Assembly: GCA_947177425.1 (NCBI GenBank)
Contig: CAMWUN010000005.1
Location: 1 to 64,000 of the forward strand
Source of the DNA: an uncultured bacterium
GTDB lineage: Bacteria; Bacillota; Clostridia; Lachnospirales; Lachnospiraceae
Direction of reading: 5' to 3'
Length of the DNA: 64,000 bases
The notes below the pieces were generated by a model. The model ran no database searches, had not been told where the DNA came from, and saw only the letters and a program-made list of their open reading frames with translations. Below are positions 1-10,662 of the stretch, piece after piece; position 1 is the stretch's first letter, and every line of letters begins with the position of its first letter. A program made the translations under genes and the position numbers.

Positions 1-112
1 TAACCGCTTCCCATAAGGCTCTGGCATGGATTCTGTGTCCGGCCTGCTGCCTGGGACTGCACCGGTCTGCTGCGTCTTATCATAATTCCATTTTACGCCG
101 CGGTGTATATCA

Positions 113-1012
113 TTACAGCGACAGGGAATCGAAAAAATCTGTTTCTTCCATCTGCTGTGATTTGTAGCGCATCAGATATCCTTTCATCTCCGGGAAGCTT
201 TCGCCCATCTGGGTGAGTATGGCGTCATAGTTATCCCCGGTCAGGCATCCGGCGCGGGTAAATGCCGCATAATAGTCCTGTTCGTCTCCATGTTCCCCAA
301 ACACCACTTCCCAGGCAGCTTCGGAATCACAGCCTTTGGTATGGTCCGCCAGATAACTGCATAGTTCCCTGCGGAATTCTTCTCCAAGCCCAATATCGTT
401 TATCAGACGCAGAAAGCAGAGTCTTGATTTGGCCCTTCTTCTTTCCGCCAGATAATTGTCCATATTTGCCACAATATCTTCTTCCCCACAGTAAACCATT
501 TTGGTATAACCATCCTCGTCCGGCTGTACAAGGAACTCCCACAGCTTATCGTCATATCTTCTAAGCCACTCCTCATCTCCCGCTTTATCCGGCGTGAAAA
601 GGTAATCCGCTTCCAGTTTAATGGGGACAGCCCCTAAAAGCTTCCCAATCTGCTCCCCCTTATCATCTTTCTCCTCTAAAAGCCTGATGCTTGCAAGATT
701 CCCACATTCTTTAAAAATCCCTCTTCCAAAGAAAATCTTCCCTTTAGGGAGCCAGATACTTTCAAGACTGCTGCAATAGGCAAAAGCCCAGTCGCCAATC
801 TCCCTAAGTCCTGCGGGAAGCCATATTTCTTTCAGTATTTTACAGCTTAAAAAGGCTTTTTTATCCAGTTTGGTCACAGGAAAGCCCTCTGCCCTATCGG
901 GAATTCTGACTCTGCTGCCCTGCACATGACAGGACAGGGCCGTTACTTCTCCCCCGCATACCCGGTAAACCAGCTTTCCCCCTTCGATTTTCAGTTCCTT
1001 ATCCAGTGCCAT
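113..1012 (-). CDS. Leucine-rich repeat (BspA-like) protein
   Basis: 299-aa ORF; LRR-like motifs (ITKLDKKAFLSCKILKEIWLPAGLREIGDWAFAYCSSLESIWLP). Confidence 0.75.
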   Translation of the reverse strand: MALDKELKIEGGKLVYRVCGGEVTALSCHVQGSRVRIPDRAEGFPVTKLDKKAFLSCKILKEIWLPAGLREIGDWAFAYCSSLESIWLPKGKIFFGRGIFKECGNLASIRLLEEKDDKGEQIGKLLGAVPIKLEADYLFTPDKAGDEEWLRRYDDKLWEFLVQPDEDGYTKMVYCGEEDIVANMDNYLAERRRAKSRLCFLRLINDIGLGEEFRRELCSYLADHTKGCDSEAAWEVVFGEHGDEQDYYAAFTRAGCLTGDNYDAILTQMGESFPEMKGYLMRYKSQQMEETDFFDSLSL

Positions 1013-1087
1013 ATTTATCCATTCCTTCCAGTTCCACTTTCAAGCCTTCCGGCATCCCGCAAAAAATATCCTCCGGCCTGCCCTGCA

Positions 1088-2641
1088 TCAACTGATTCCT
1101 TCCAAATCCAGCGCCGCAATTTCCTCCTGTAAACGGTTCTGTCTCTCTGAAAGCATCAGCTCCTGATTGTGCCGCTGGTAGGCCGGACAGCCAAACTGCC
1201 CTATAAACCGGGCACTGTCATTATTTACCGTAAGTTCTGTCACCAGAATCAGCATCTCGTTTCCTTCCGCAAAGGCATTTTCCACAAATCCAAAAAGATG
1301 GGAAAGTCTCTCTCCTGTTCTCTTTGTCCGCTCTTTCAGTTCCGCCGCCTGCTTATCAAAGGCTTCCTTCAAAAACCCGAACGCTTCTTTTTCCCCGATC
1401 GCCCCTTCCAGAAGGACTTTCTTTTTTCCTTCCTCCAAAAAGCGGACGAGGCGTCTGCCCCTGCGCCGCTCCCTCTCCGAAAGGCTTCCCGCCATTCTTG
1501 CGGATTCCATCTGCTTCATGCGCCCCTGCATCTGGTAATCCAGCATCTTAGCCACCGGAACCTGCCTGCCAGAATCTGTGCCGCCCTTTTCCCCAGCCGT
1601 CTCCAAGGCCTTTTTCACAGCTTTCAGATTCTTTAAAAGTTCCACCAGATAATCGCTATATTCCATATCATCGCGGATTTCACTGATTACCTTATCCGTC
1701 AGCATTCCCAGCAGGGAAAGCCTCTCGTCAAACGCAGCGATTCTTGCCCGCTCCAAAGTCTGTGCCCCCACGGTACCGTCCAGAATTTCCTCTGTCTGGT
1801 ACTCCTTCTTGTATTTATTATAAAGGTCATAGTATGCCGTAAACTCCCTGACTACCCGTTCATTTCTGATATACTGCCCCACCAGATTTTCGTCCGCCTT
1901 CATGCCCTCTTCCTCATAAAGGCACAAAATCTCCGACAAATCCTCCCAGCCTCTGGCGGTTACGTAACTCCTCCCATTTACAGTAGTCTCTATTTTATAA
2001 AAATATTCCTTTTTCAATTCAAGAAAATTCAAAATTGCCGCGTGAAGTCCTTTCTGCCGGGCATATTCCTTCCATGCCTTATAATCCGCTTCCACCTCCA
2101 GCACCTTGAGCCTGTCCATCGTCACCACATCGAACTCTCTCACGGATTTATTATACTCCGGCGGATTACCTGCGGTCACAATGACCCAGCCCTCCGGCAC
2201 GCTGTTGCGCCCGAACACCTTATACTGCAGGAACTGGAGCATGGAGGGCGCCAGTGTTTCCGATACGCAGTTAATCTCGTCCAGAAACAGTATCCCCTCC
2301 CGGATACCGCTATTTTCCATCACTTCATACATGGACGCAATAATCTCGCTCATGGTATATTCTGACACGTCTATTTTCATGCCCTGGTATTCCCTGTGGG
2401 AAATAAAGGGAAGCCCCAGCGCCGACTGTCTGGTATGATGGGTCATAGAATAGGAAACCAGGGCAATGTTAAGTTCCTGGGCAATCTGCTCCATAATAGC
2501 GGTCTTTCCAATACCCGGCGCCCCTAATAGAAACACAGGCCTCTGGCGCACCACCGGAATCCTGTATTCCCCAAATTCATCTTTTTTCAAATATAAACGA
2601 ACCGTATTTTCTATATAATCTTTCGCCTGCTTAATATTCAT
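1088..2641 (-). CDS. MoxR-type AAA+ ATPase
   Basis: 517-aa ORF; Walker A GAPGIGKTA, Walker B GILFLDEINCV. Confidence 0.8.
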   Translation of the reverse strand: MNIKQAKDYIENTVRLYLKKDEFGEYRIPVVRQRPVFLLGAPGIGKTAIMEQIAQELNIALVSYSMTHHTRQSALGLPFISHREYQGMKIDVSEYTMSEIIASMYEVMENSGIREGILFLDEINCVSETLAPSMLQFLQYKVFGRNSVPEGWVIVTAGNPPEYNKSVREFDVVTMDRLKVLEVEADYKAWKEYARQKGLHAAILNFLELKKEYFYKIETTVNGRSYVTARGWEDLSEILCLYEEEGMKADENLVGQYIRNERVVREFTAYYDLYNKYKKEYQTEEILDGTVGAQTLERARIAAFDERLSLLGMLTDKVISEIRDDMEYSDYLVELLKNLKAVKKALETAGEKGGTDSGRQVPVAKMLDYQMQGRMKQMESARMAGSLSERERRRGRRLVRFLEEGKKKVLLEGAIGEKEAFGFLKEAFDKQAAELKERTKRTGERLSHLFGFVENAFAEGNEMLILVTELTVNNDSARFIGQFGCPAYQRHNQELMLSERQNRLQEEIAALDLEGIS

Positions 2642-2707
2642 TATTTACCTCTCCTCTGGCTGCCTTTCGCAGTCTGGCCGGAGAACAGTCTCCGCCCTGC
2701 GTACCAC

Positions 2708-3997
2708 CTACTCGGTCTCGTCTTCCAGCATTACTTTCACTGCCCATGGGGGCACATCCGGCCCCTCATCCCCATTGTCGGGGAATACGAACATTACATC
2801 GTAAGGCGGCATGGCCTTAGGGTATACCCCGTATCCGTCCGTAAAATACAAAAGCCCTTTCAGATTTTCAAACTCTCCCTTTTGAAGCAGTTCCTCCACA
2901 TAAGCAAACACGGGCCTGAAATCCGTAGAGCCAAATCCCGTCAGCTTCTCATGGGAAAGGAAGTAATCCAGATCATCCCTGCATGTAATTTTCGTATCCT
3001 GCTGTACCTCATGGTCACACTGGATAATATGCACATTCATTTTGCGGAAAAAATTGTCCTCTCCGCATAGCAGTCCATAGGTTTTCTCCAAAAAAGACCT
3101 GACCACTTCCCCCCGGCAGGAAGCCGAAGTATCTATGGCTATGACAAACTCCTTTATCTTTTTGGTATCCTTATATTCAAGAGGCTCCACCAAAGGCATA
3201 TTACCATAGGTGGAAAGCCCGTAAGTATAATAAATATAGTCAAATTCATCATCGTTTACCTGCATATCCTCATTCATCACCGTGAATTTCCGAAGCAGGT
3301 CACTGTAATTATGTCTGTCTCTTACCGCCTCCAAAAGACTCCTGTCCAGGCTCTCCGATTTGCTTTTTCCTGCTGAAAAGGACTTTAAGTCCGCCCGTAC
3401 CCTTTCGCTAAGTTTCTTCCACTGTTCGCTGGTTACTGCCAGTTCCTCCCGGGGCTGCCAGTAACTATGGTCATCCATGAAAAAGAGCCTGGAAAGTTCT
3501 CCCCTCTCTTTCCCGCTGACAGAAAAATTCTTTAAATACCGGTACACCTTTTCCGCACTTAAGGATCCTATATCCTCTCTGATAGCCCACAGTTTCCTTC
3601 CTGCCTCCTCATCCTTTCCAAGGGCTGTGCCTGGTATTTCCAGTTCCATCACTGCCGCTTCCGCCGCAATGTCCGCCGACAGGCTCCAGGCTTCCCTGTC
3701 CACCTTGTCAAACCGGAAGCTGTGGTAAAAAATAAGATGAAACAGCATATGCAGATATATGCGCACCGCAAAAGCCGGTTCTTCCTTATATCTTTTTAAA
3801 AGAAAGACTGGATCATAGTAGAGATTTGTCCCGTCAGATGCAAAACCTGACAGCCCCTGCCTGGGTATGGGAATAAGGGCTGACAGCGCCACATCCAGGA
3901 AACGCATGTTGACTAAAATACTGTCCCTCGCATAATTCATAATTTTCTCTGCCAGAGGCGCCGCCTTTTCATATATACTGTCCATGATAATAACCAT
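2708..3997 (-). CDS. VWA-like / DUF2201-type metallopeptidase-like protein
   Basis: 429-aa ORF; C-terminal VWA-like FVIAIDTSASCRGE; directly downstream of the MoxR ATPase on the same strand. Confidence 0.7.
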   Translation of the reverse strand: MVIIMDSIYEKAAPLAEKIMNYARDSILVNMRFLDVALSALIPIPRQGLSGFASDGTNLYYDPVFLLKRYKEEPAFAVRIYLHMLFHLIFYHSFRFDKVDREAWSLSADIAAEAAVMELEIPGTALGKDEEAGRKLWAIREDIGSLSAEKVYRYLKNFSVSGKERGELSRLFFMDDHSYWQPREELAVTSEQWKKLSERVRADLKSFSAGKSKSESLDRSLLEAVRDRHNYSDLLRKFTVMNEDMQVNDDEFDYIYYTYGLSTYGNMPLVEPLEYKDTKKIKEFVIAIDTSASCRGEVVRSFLEKTYGLLCGEDNFFRKMNVHIIQCDHEVQQDTKITCRDDLDYFLSHEKLTGFGSTDFRPVFAYVEELLQKGEFENLKGLLYFTDGYGVYPKAMPPYDVMFVFPDNGDEGPDVPPWAVKVMLEDETE

Positions 3998-4053
3998 GCC
4001 TCCTCTATATAATGTCAGTAACCCGGAAAGAAGGCTTCATGACATTGTTCCCT

Positions 4054-4545
4054 TTAATATCCTCTTGTTCCGTCCAGAGACTCGTCATTATCAATCCATT
4101 CCTGTACCTCAATCACCCGGTACTCATCCTTGGTGTCCCTGATATAGACCTTCTCAATCCCCGCATTGATTATTACACGCTTGCACATGGAACAGCTATT
4201 GGATCCTAAAATATATTCCCCCGTCTGGGCATCCACCCCTGCCAGAAACATGGCGCTTCCAATCATCTTGTCCCTTGGGGCGCTGATAATGGCATTCATT
4301 TCCGCATGGACACTGCGGCACAGTTCATACCTCTCGCCTCTTGGTATATTCATCTCCTGCCGGATACATACCAGTGTGTCCGTGCAGTTCTTCCTTCCTC
4401 TGGGCGCCCCTACGTATCCGGTAGAAATCACCTCATCGTTTTTTACAATCACAGCACCATATTTTCTCCTAAGACAGGTGCTCCGCATGGAAACTGTTTC
4501 CGCCAGATCCAGATAATAATTCATTTTATCACGCCGTTCAACCAT
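4054..4545 (-). CDS. dCMP deaminase family protein
   Basis: HAEMNAI and CSMCKRVIINAGI zinc-deaminase motifs. Confidence 0.85.
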   Translation of the reverse strand: MVERRDKMNYYLDLAETVSMRSTCLRRKYGAVIVKNDEVISTGYVGAPRGRKNCTDTLVCIRQEMNIPRGERYELCRSVHAEMNAIISAPRDKMIGSAMFLAGVDAQTGEYILGSNSCSMCKRVIINAGIEKVYIRDTKDEYRVIEVQEWIDNDESLDGTRGY

Positions 4546-4614
4546 CTTCTTCTCCTTTTACTTTTGTTTAAATATATAAGCCAAAATATCCCAATATCAT
4601 CCCTGCGCTCCCTA

Positions 4615-5577
4615 TTATAATAACAACATACATATCACAGACACGGATACCACAATCTGAATAATTGCAAAACGGCATACGGTCTGGGTATTGGACCAGC
4701 CCATGGTCTTTCTCACATGGTCATGGAGAGGAGTTCTGACATTTTTAAGAATATGGATGTGGCAGAACCGGATCAGTGCAAGCTTTAAAAGCCCCAGTCC
4801 CCCATCAAGAATAAACACCACTGCCGCCGGAATATACAGCACCGGACTACCGCTTTTAAGGGCGGCGATACTGATGAAAATCCCCATGGCCCGGCTTCCC
4901 GCATCTCCCATCAGAAGCCTGCTTGGTGTTGCATTGTACCACAGATATCCCAGGATGCAGATAGAAAACATCAGAATTAAAAAGGTAAACTCATCCTGGT
5001 TCCCTTTGATATTATCAATCACATAAAAAGTTGACAGGGTGACAATTGCAAGGGTGCCAGAGAGCCCGTCCACCCCGTCGGAGCAGTTGGTCACATTGAT
5101 GGAGCCCCAAACCAATATCACTGTCAACAGGCCGTACACCAGCGGCGGCAAATCTATTTGTATCCCCAGCGTGGCTATATCTATGGTGCTGGAATTAAAA
5201 TTCAGATATGTGACCGCCAGGACTACCGCAATAACCAAATCCAGCAGGCCCTTTTTCAGTTCGCCCCAGGGATGCTTTGCCGCATCATCCAGATATCCGG
5301 TAAGCATCTCCGCCGCAATCAGTATCAGATAAATCACGATTTCCAGATTGACCGGTGCAAAAAAGAAAGTTGCAATCGCAAAAACCAGTATAAATATAAT
5401 CCCTGCGCCCCTGGGCTTTCCCGCAGAAAGCTTTCCATCATGGGCAAATTCCCTTCCTGCGTCCCTGGGCAGCAGGCCGCTGCATGCCGACATAAAGTAG
5501 CAGGTACATGCAAATGCAATCAACAGCCCCATAGCCGCTATCACAGGCTGGTTTTCATTCATAAAAAAATGTATCAC
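4615..5577 (-). CDS. Phospho-N-acetylmuramoyl-pentapeptide-transferase (MraY/WecA-like)
   Basis: Polytopic 320-aa ORF; NVTNCSDGVDGLSG, MGDAGSRAMG, HDHVRK motifs. Confidence 0.8.
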   Translation of the reverse strand: MIHFFMNENQPVIAAMGLLIAFACTCYFMSACSGLLPRDAGREFAHDGKLSAGKPRGAGIIFILVFAIATFFFAPVNLEIVIYLILIAAEMLTGYLDDAAKHPWGELKKGLLDLVIAVVLAVTYLNFNSSTIDIATLGIQIDLPPLVYGLLTVILVWGSINVTNCSDGVDGLSGTLAIVTLSTFYVIDNIKGNQDEFTFLILMFSICILGYLWYNATPSRLLMGDAGSRAMGIFISIAALKSGSPVLYIPAAVVFILDGGLGLLKLALIRFCHIHILKNVRTPLHDHVRKTMGWSNTQTVCRFAIIQIVVSVSVICMLLL

Positions 5578-5659
5578 AATTTCTCCTCCCGATGTCTGTT
5601 CCTATATCTTCCTGGTACAGCATTGCGTAATTAACGGTGAATTCTGTACTAGCAGTTTC

Positions 5660-6271
5660 TTACTTGATTCCAAGGGCTTCTTTGGCAAGTTCATCCGCCA
5701 TATCATTGTATTTGTCATTGGAATGCCCTGTAACTTTCACAAAGGAAATCCGTATCTGCCTGCTGGCCGCCTCGTAAAAAGCCTTATATGCTTTCGTTCC
5801 CTCTTTGTTGGTCTTCCACTCTCCCAGACACCACTTGGCAATCCCTTCATAATCATGGTAAATCTCAATAGCAGGCAGGTTCCTGTCAAGGGCATACTGC
5901 ATGGCCGCCTGTGCCCCCTTAATTTCCCCTGCCACATTGCGCATGGACGCAAGTTCCATATCGTTAAACTTTCCATTATACTTTTCTTCCCCGTCCCTGC
6001 AAAGAACTACCATGCCGTAGGAAAATTCCTTTGTAGCGTTGTTGTAACTGCCGTCTACATATATTTTAACACAGTCCCTGCCATTCAAAACATTCTGGGG
6101 CTGAAAATTACTGTCTTGTCCCATTCCCAAATATTCCCTGGCCTCCGCTTCTGTCGGAAAGCTTTTGTAGGATGCCCCGGAATAACCGCTCACATTTGCC
6201 TTACACTCTTCCCATGTCCTGAAAATTCCTGTTTTCAGGCCCTTTTTAACTGCATAATATTTCTCCGCCAT
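5660..6271 (-). CDS. Ribonuclease H family protein with N-terminal viroplasmin-like domain
   Basis: MAEKYYAVKKGLKTGIFRTWEECKANVSGYSGASYKSF followed by an RNase H fold (YVDGSYN, KVTGHSNDKYNDMADELAKEA). Confidence 0.85.
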   Translation of the reverse strand: MAEKYYAVKKGLKTGIFRTWEECKANVSGYSGASYKSFPTEAEAREYLGMGQDSNFQPQNVLNGRDCVKIYVDGSYNNATKEFSYGMVVLCRDGEEKYNGKFNDMELASMRNVAGEIKGAQAAMQYALDRNLPAIEIYHDYEGIAKWCLGEWKTNKEGTKAYKAFYEAASRQIRISFVKVTGHSNDKYNDMADELAKEALGIK

Positions 6272-6482
6272 CGTCTAACCTCCCTGCCAGATACGGCATA
6301 TCTTTCAATAGTATTTGTGAGCCGCTTCCCACAGTCTGTATTGTGAATGTAAAGATCTGCCTGAATGTGTTACCAGTATACCACAAAATATATCTGTATG
6401 CCCAGCTATTTTGCGGCATGTATTTCGTATATATGTCATCATATATATTTTTTAGGGAAAGGGGATAAAAACGCGCAATCCA

Positions 6483-7343
6483 TCACTCCTGTCCGCAGGT
6501 ATTATGATTCTGGCGTTTATATCTCCGGCGGTATTGTATGGGAAGAATATCATAGTATTTCTGAAATGCATAATTGTAAGCACGAAGATTAGGAAATCCG
6601 TTTCTAATTGCAATATCAATCAGCGGAAGATCGGTACCAAGCAGATCCTTCTGCGCTTTAATCAGACGAATATTTGTCAGATGTTCCCGAAACCCTTCCC
6701 CAACATAAGAGCGGAACTCCCTTGATAAATGTTCTTTTGACAAATGCATTTTCCCTGCAATTTCATTGAGAGTAAGCGGCTCATTATAATGTTCCTCAAT
6801 ATATGCCATGAGTTCACAATACCGTTCATAATATTTTTCTGAATGTGACTGCAAACGTTTTGTACGCGAAATGCAAAGATACGTAATCATAAGATAAACA
6901 ATATGAAATACAAGTGAGTTTGCCTCCAGAAGCAATCCCGGTTTTTCCTCTTCCTGGGCATATAACTCATAAAGTTTCCGGCAGCAACATGCTATATCCT
7001 GGCTTACCTCTTTATTCCTGTTCAAATCAAACCAGTTATATGTTTCCTTAGAATAGTTTCTAAACAGCCCCGGATCCAACCGGAGGGACAGGCTTACAAC
7101 CGCATGTCCTTTCACAGGAACTACCCCGTGAATCATGGCGCTGTTAATCAGGGCAATCTCATTTTCCTTAAGTTCAATTCCATTCTGCCCGCAGGTAATG
7201 TGCAGGCGTGAATCCAAAGATGCTATCAGTTCTATGGATTCATGCCAGTGCGGGGCACTTACGGTGGTATTTTCCGGCGTATGGATAATGACAACCGCAG
7301 GGAAATTATCAGATGGAACTACTATTTCATGGAATGCATTCAT
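6483..7343 (-). CDS. AraC family transcriptional regulator
   Basis: N-terminal cupin-like region plus C-terminal AraC HTH. Confidence 0.85.
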   Translation of the reverse strand: MNAFHEIVVPSDNFPAVVIIHTPENTTVSAPHWHESIELIASLDSRLHITCGQNGIELKENEIALINSAMIHGVVPVKGHAVVSLSLRLDPGLFRNYSKETYNWFDLNRNKEVSQDIACCCRKLYELYAQEEEKPGLLLEANSLVFHIVYLMITYLCISRTKRLQSHSEKYYERYCELMAYIEEHYNEPLTLNEIAGKMHLSKEHLSREFRSYVGEGFREHLTNIRLIKAQKDLLGTDLPLIDIAIRNGFPNLRAYNYAFQKYYDILPIQYRRRYKRQNHNTCGQE

Positions 7344-7585
7344 TTTTACCTCCTGATTTCTGCAAAGTAAAATTTTCTGCTAAGTTTAAAGACGATATAT
7401 AGAACATACTTATGAGTGAAAATAACATAGCGCTTTTGAAAAGTCAATGCAAAACATCAATATTTTACACTTTTTTCCGCATGTTATTGCAGTCCTGTAT
7501 CAATTGCTTTCTATATAATAAGAAATAACAAAAAACAGCATTGGTTTTTCACGCGGCCGCATACAAAAATGAAAGGAGATAAGGT

Positions 7586-8389
7586 ATGGCTATTATTCAT
7601 GTAAAATTTTTTTCCAACTCTCTTATGCGTACTGTACCGTTTACTGCAGTGCTTCCAAACGATGGTACATTTAGTAAATATGGAGAACCGGACTTTATCA
7701 CAGGCAAAATGAAAACCCTATATTTATTGCACGGCTATACTGGTGATGAGACAGATTACCTTGCCAACACCCGGGTCCGCGAGCTGGGAAGAAAATATGG
7801 AATTGCCGTCATTATGCCAAATGGCGACAATAGTTTTTATGTGGACAATCCAGCAGAAAAAAGATATTTCGGAAAATATATAGGAGAAGAACTGGTGGCA
7901 TATACCCGCAGGCTGTTCTGTCTGTCAGAAAACCGGAAGGATACCTATATAGGTGGTCTGTCCATGGGTGGATATGGCGCAATGCGCAACGGCTTGAAAT
8001 ATGCGCATACTTTTTCAAAAATTTTTGCGTTCTCAGGCGCCTATCTTCCTGTCCGCATCGCAGATAACGGAGGAAATGCGGCCGATGACGGGATTTCTGA
8101 TGCAGCATTCCAGCACCGTATATTCGGGGACCCCAAAAAAATTGCTTCCAGTGATATGGATCCAAGGTTCATTTACAGCCAATTGAAAAATAATGGGAAA
8201 GATATTCCTAAAATATTTATGGCTGAAGGAAGTGAAGATATCCTTTTGAAGGAAAACCATTCCATGCGTGACTTTTTCCAGAAACATGACGCAGATTTTG
8301 TCTATATTGAAGACAGTGGCTCACATGACTGGGATTTTTGGAATAAACATCTGGAAAATGCATTTGCATTTCTATGCGACAAACTATAA
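7586..8389 (+). CDS. Esterase D-family / acetylesterase-like serine hydrolase
   Basis: YLLHGYTGDETDY and GGLSMGGYGAMR nucleophile elbow. Confidence 0.8.
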   Translation: MAIIHVKFFSNSLMRTVPFTAVLPNDGTFSKYGEPDFITGKMKTLYLLHGYTGDETDYLANTRVRELGRKYGIAVIMPNGDNSFYVDNPAEKRYFGKYIGEELVAYTRRLFCLSENRKDTYIGGLSMGGYGAMRNGLKYAHTFSKIFAFSGAYLPVRIADNGGNAADDGISDAAFQHRIFGDPKKIASSDMDPRFIYSQLKNNGKDIPKIFMAEGSEDILLKENHSMRDFFQKHDADFVYIEDSGSHDWDFWNKHLENAFAFLCDKL

Positions 8390-8404
8390 AATGGAGGGAA
8401 AAAA

Positions 8405-9766
8405 ATGTCAAAAGATACAAATAAAATTACTTTATTTGAGAAATTAATCTATGGTTCCGGCGCTTTCGGCATGAATGCCTTATACACCCTATTCAGTACA
8501 TATGTTCTATTTTTCTATACCGATGTAATTCTGCTAAATGCGGCGCTGGTTGGTTCTGTTATCGCGTTTTCCAAAATTTTTGATGGAATTTCCGACCTGA
8601 TTGCCGGACAGATTATTGACAGCCACAAGGGAAAAAGAGGACACTGTATTCCGGTTCTTCTAAAATGGTCTATACCTATGGTGCTTTCTGTCATCCTGGT
8701 ATTTCTGGTTCCTGATGGAAGCATTGCCCTGCGTGTTGCCTATATCTTTATTACTTACAACATGTTTAATACCATTTTATATACCTATGTGGGCATGGCT
8801 TTCGGCTCCCTTCCGTCCTATGTTACAAACGATTCCGTAGACCGTTCCCAGATGTTGATTTTCAACATGATGTTTTCCGCTCTCACCCAGACTATCATGG
8901 CTTCTGCCATGATGCCCATGGTTGAATTTTTTGGAGGACAGGGGCTGCAGTCTGCCTGGGTAAAGTCCATTCTGGTATTTGGTGTCGTTGGACTGATTCC
9001 ACTGGCTCTAAATGTTCTGTTTGTCAAAGAGCGCGTTGAAAATGATGTTCCTCCTGAAAATCTTATTGTCGGCGTGAAATGTGCTGTGGTAAACAAATAC
9101 TGGTGGATGGCTTTTGTTGTAAACCTAATGGCCAATTTCATTTTGACCTTCAATCTGTCCGTCTCTGTTTATTACCTGAACTCTGTCCTTGGAAATATGG
9201 CTTTGATGGGCACTTTTGTCGCCTGTTCAAATCTGCCGGGCGTATTCCTGTCTGCAGTTGCCCCGTTTTTCTTAAGGAAGTTTACCAAACGCCAAATGGT
9301 ACTGTTTGGCTCCATCTGTATGCTGGCGGCACAAATTGCCTTTATTGTCCTGCCCACAAGCAACACTGTCCTGTTTACTACTGCCCTCCTGCGCGGCATC
9401 GGCATGGGCTTTGCCATGGGCATGGCAGGCGCGCTGATTGGCGATACAATTGATTATGGCGAATGGAAAACGGGCGTCCGTGTTCAGTCTGTCCTGTTTT
9501 CTGCAAGTTCTGTCGGCGCCAAAGTGGGACAGGGCGCCCTGACTGCTGCTTTCGGTTTTGTTCTGAGTGCAATTGGATATAACGGTGCTCTGGAAACGCA
9601 GGCAGCTTCAACGATTGCAGGCATCGACGCCTTCTTTAAATTCGGCCCTCTGATTGTAGCCATTATCCTGGTGATAGACATCTGGTTTTTAGACGTAGAA
9701 ACGAAAAACCCGCAATATATCAAAGAAATTGCAGAACGTAAAGCATCCAATAACACTGCCCAATAA
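8405..9766 (+). CDS. MFS transporter, GPH (glycoside-pentoside-hexuronide) family
   Basis: 453-aa polytopic ORF; FSKIFDGISDLIAGQIID motif. Confidence 0.85.
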   Translation: MSKDTNKITLFEKLIYGSGAFGMNALYTLFSTYVLFFYTDVILLNAALVGSVIAFSKIFDGISDLIAGQIIDSHKGKRGHCIPVLLKWSIPMVLSVILVFLVPDGSIALRVAYIFITYNMFNTILYTYVGMAFGSLPSYVTNDSVDRSQMLIFNMMFSALTQTIMASAMMPMVEFFGGQGLQSAWVKSILVFGVVGLIPLALNVLFVKERVENDVPPENLIVGVKCAVVNKYWWMAFVVNLMANFILTFNLSVSVYYLNSVLGNMALMGTFVACSNLPGVFLSAVAPFFLRKFTKRQMVLFGSICMLAAQIAFIVLPTSNTVLFTTALLRGIGMGFAMGMAGALIGDTIDYGEWKTGVRVQSVLFSASSVGAKVGQGALTAAFGFVLSAIGYNGALETQAASTIAGIDAFFKFGPLIVAIILVIDIWFLDVETKNPQYIKEIAERKASNNTAQ

Positions 9767-9816
9767 TAAGAATACACTTTCTGCAGGCATTGCCTGTATA
9801 TATGGAGGAATATATA

Positions 9817-10662
9817 ATGTGTGAAAACAGCACAAGGATAAAAAACAATATGAAGGTACAGGACATAATTGACAAAATTCTGCTGGATATATGTAACGGC
9901 CCCAAGTTTGAAAAGACCTGTGATGTGATTACCGTGGGAAGCCCGGATAATATAGTAACCGGCATTGTAACCACATTTATGCCTACGTTTCACGTAATAC
10001 AGGAAACCGTACGTCTTGGGGCAAACTTCATCATCTCACATGAGCCCACCTGGTTTACTGGCAGGGATACAACAGACTGGTGCCAGCAGGACAGTGTATA
10101 TCTTGCAAAACGCAGATATCTTGATGAACATAATATCACCATATGGCGCTTCCACGACCACATGCACATTGGTTCGGACACAGATTACATTTATGACGGG
10201 CTTCTGAAAGAACTGGGCTGGCATAAATATTTACAGCCAGACGAAAAAGAGCCCTGGATTTATGAACTGCCGGAAACTACTGTCGGAGAACTGGCAAAGT
10301 TCTTTAAAAATAAACTGGAAATGGAAACCATACAGATCATCGGTTCTCCTGAAATGCATGTAAAACGTGCCGGTATCCTGGTAGGCGGCGGAAGTCTTGG
10401 ACTTGGAACAGAGGAAATGCCCATGAAAGTCATGGAGCGTAACAGACTGGATCTTCTAATTGTGGGAGACATCACCGAGTGGACCGTCTGCGCTTATATC
10501 AACGATGCTTATCAGATGGGCTTTAACCGTGCCATGCTTACTCTTGGACATGAGCGGAGTGAAGAGGCCGGAATGAAACATCTGGCTCCATGGCTGGCAG
10601 AACATATTCCAGCAATTCCAGTTACTTTTGTGGATGCAAAAGAACCTTTCAGGTATTTATAA
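9817..10662 (+). CDS. Nif3-like dinuclear metal center protein
   Basis: GANFIISHEPTWF, FHDHMHIGSDTDYIYDGLLKELGW; ATG at 9817 has a GGAGGA RBS, preferable to the TTG at 9790. Confidence 0.75.
   Translation: MCENSTRIKNNMKVQDIIDKILLDICNGPKFEKTCDVITVGSPDNIVTGIVTTFMPTFHVIQETVRLGANFIISHEPTWFTGRDTTDWCQQDSVYLAKRRYLDEHNITIWRFHDHMHIGSDTDYIYDGLLKELGWHKYLQPDEKEPWIYELPETTVGELAKFFKNKLEMETIQIIGSPEMHVKRAGILVGGGSLGLGTEEMPMKVMERNRLDLLIVGDITEWTVCAYINDAYQMGFNRAMLTLGHERSEEAGMKHLAPWLAEHIPAIPVTFVDAKEPFRYL

Noticed and set aside
5723-6346. 207-aa plus-strand ORF opposite the RNase H gene
   Set aside because: Antisense to a strong RNase H/viroplasmin CDS; no motif support.
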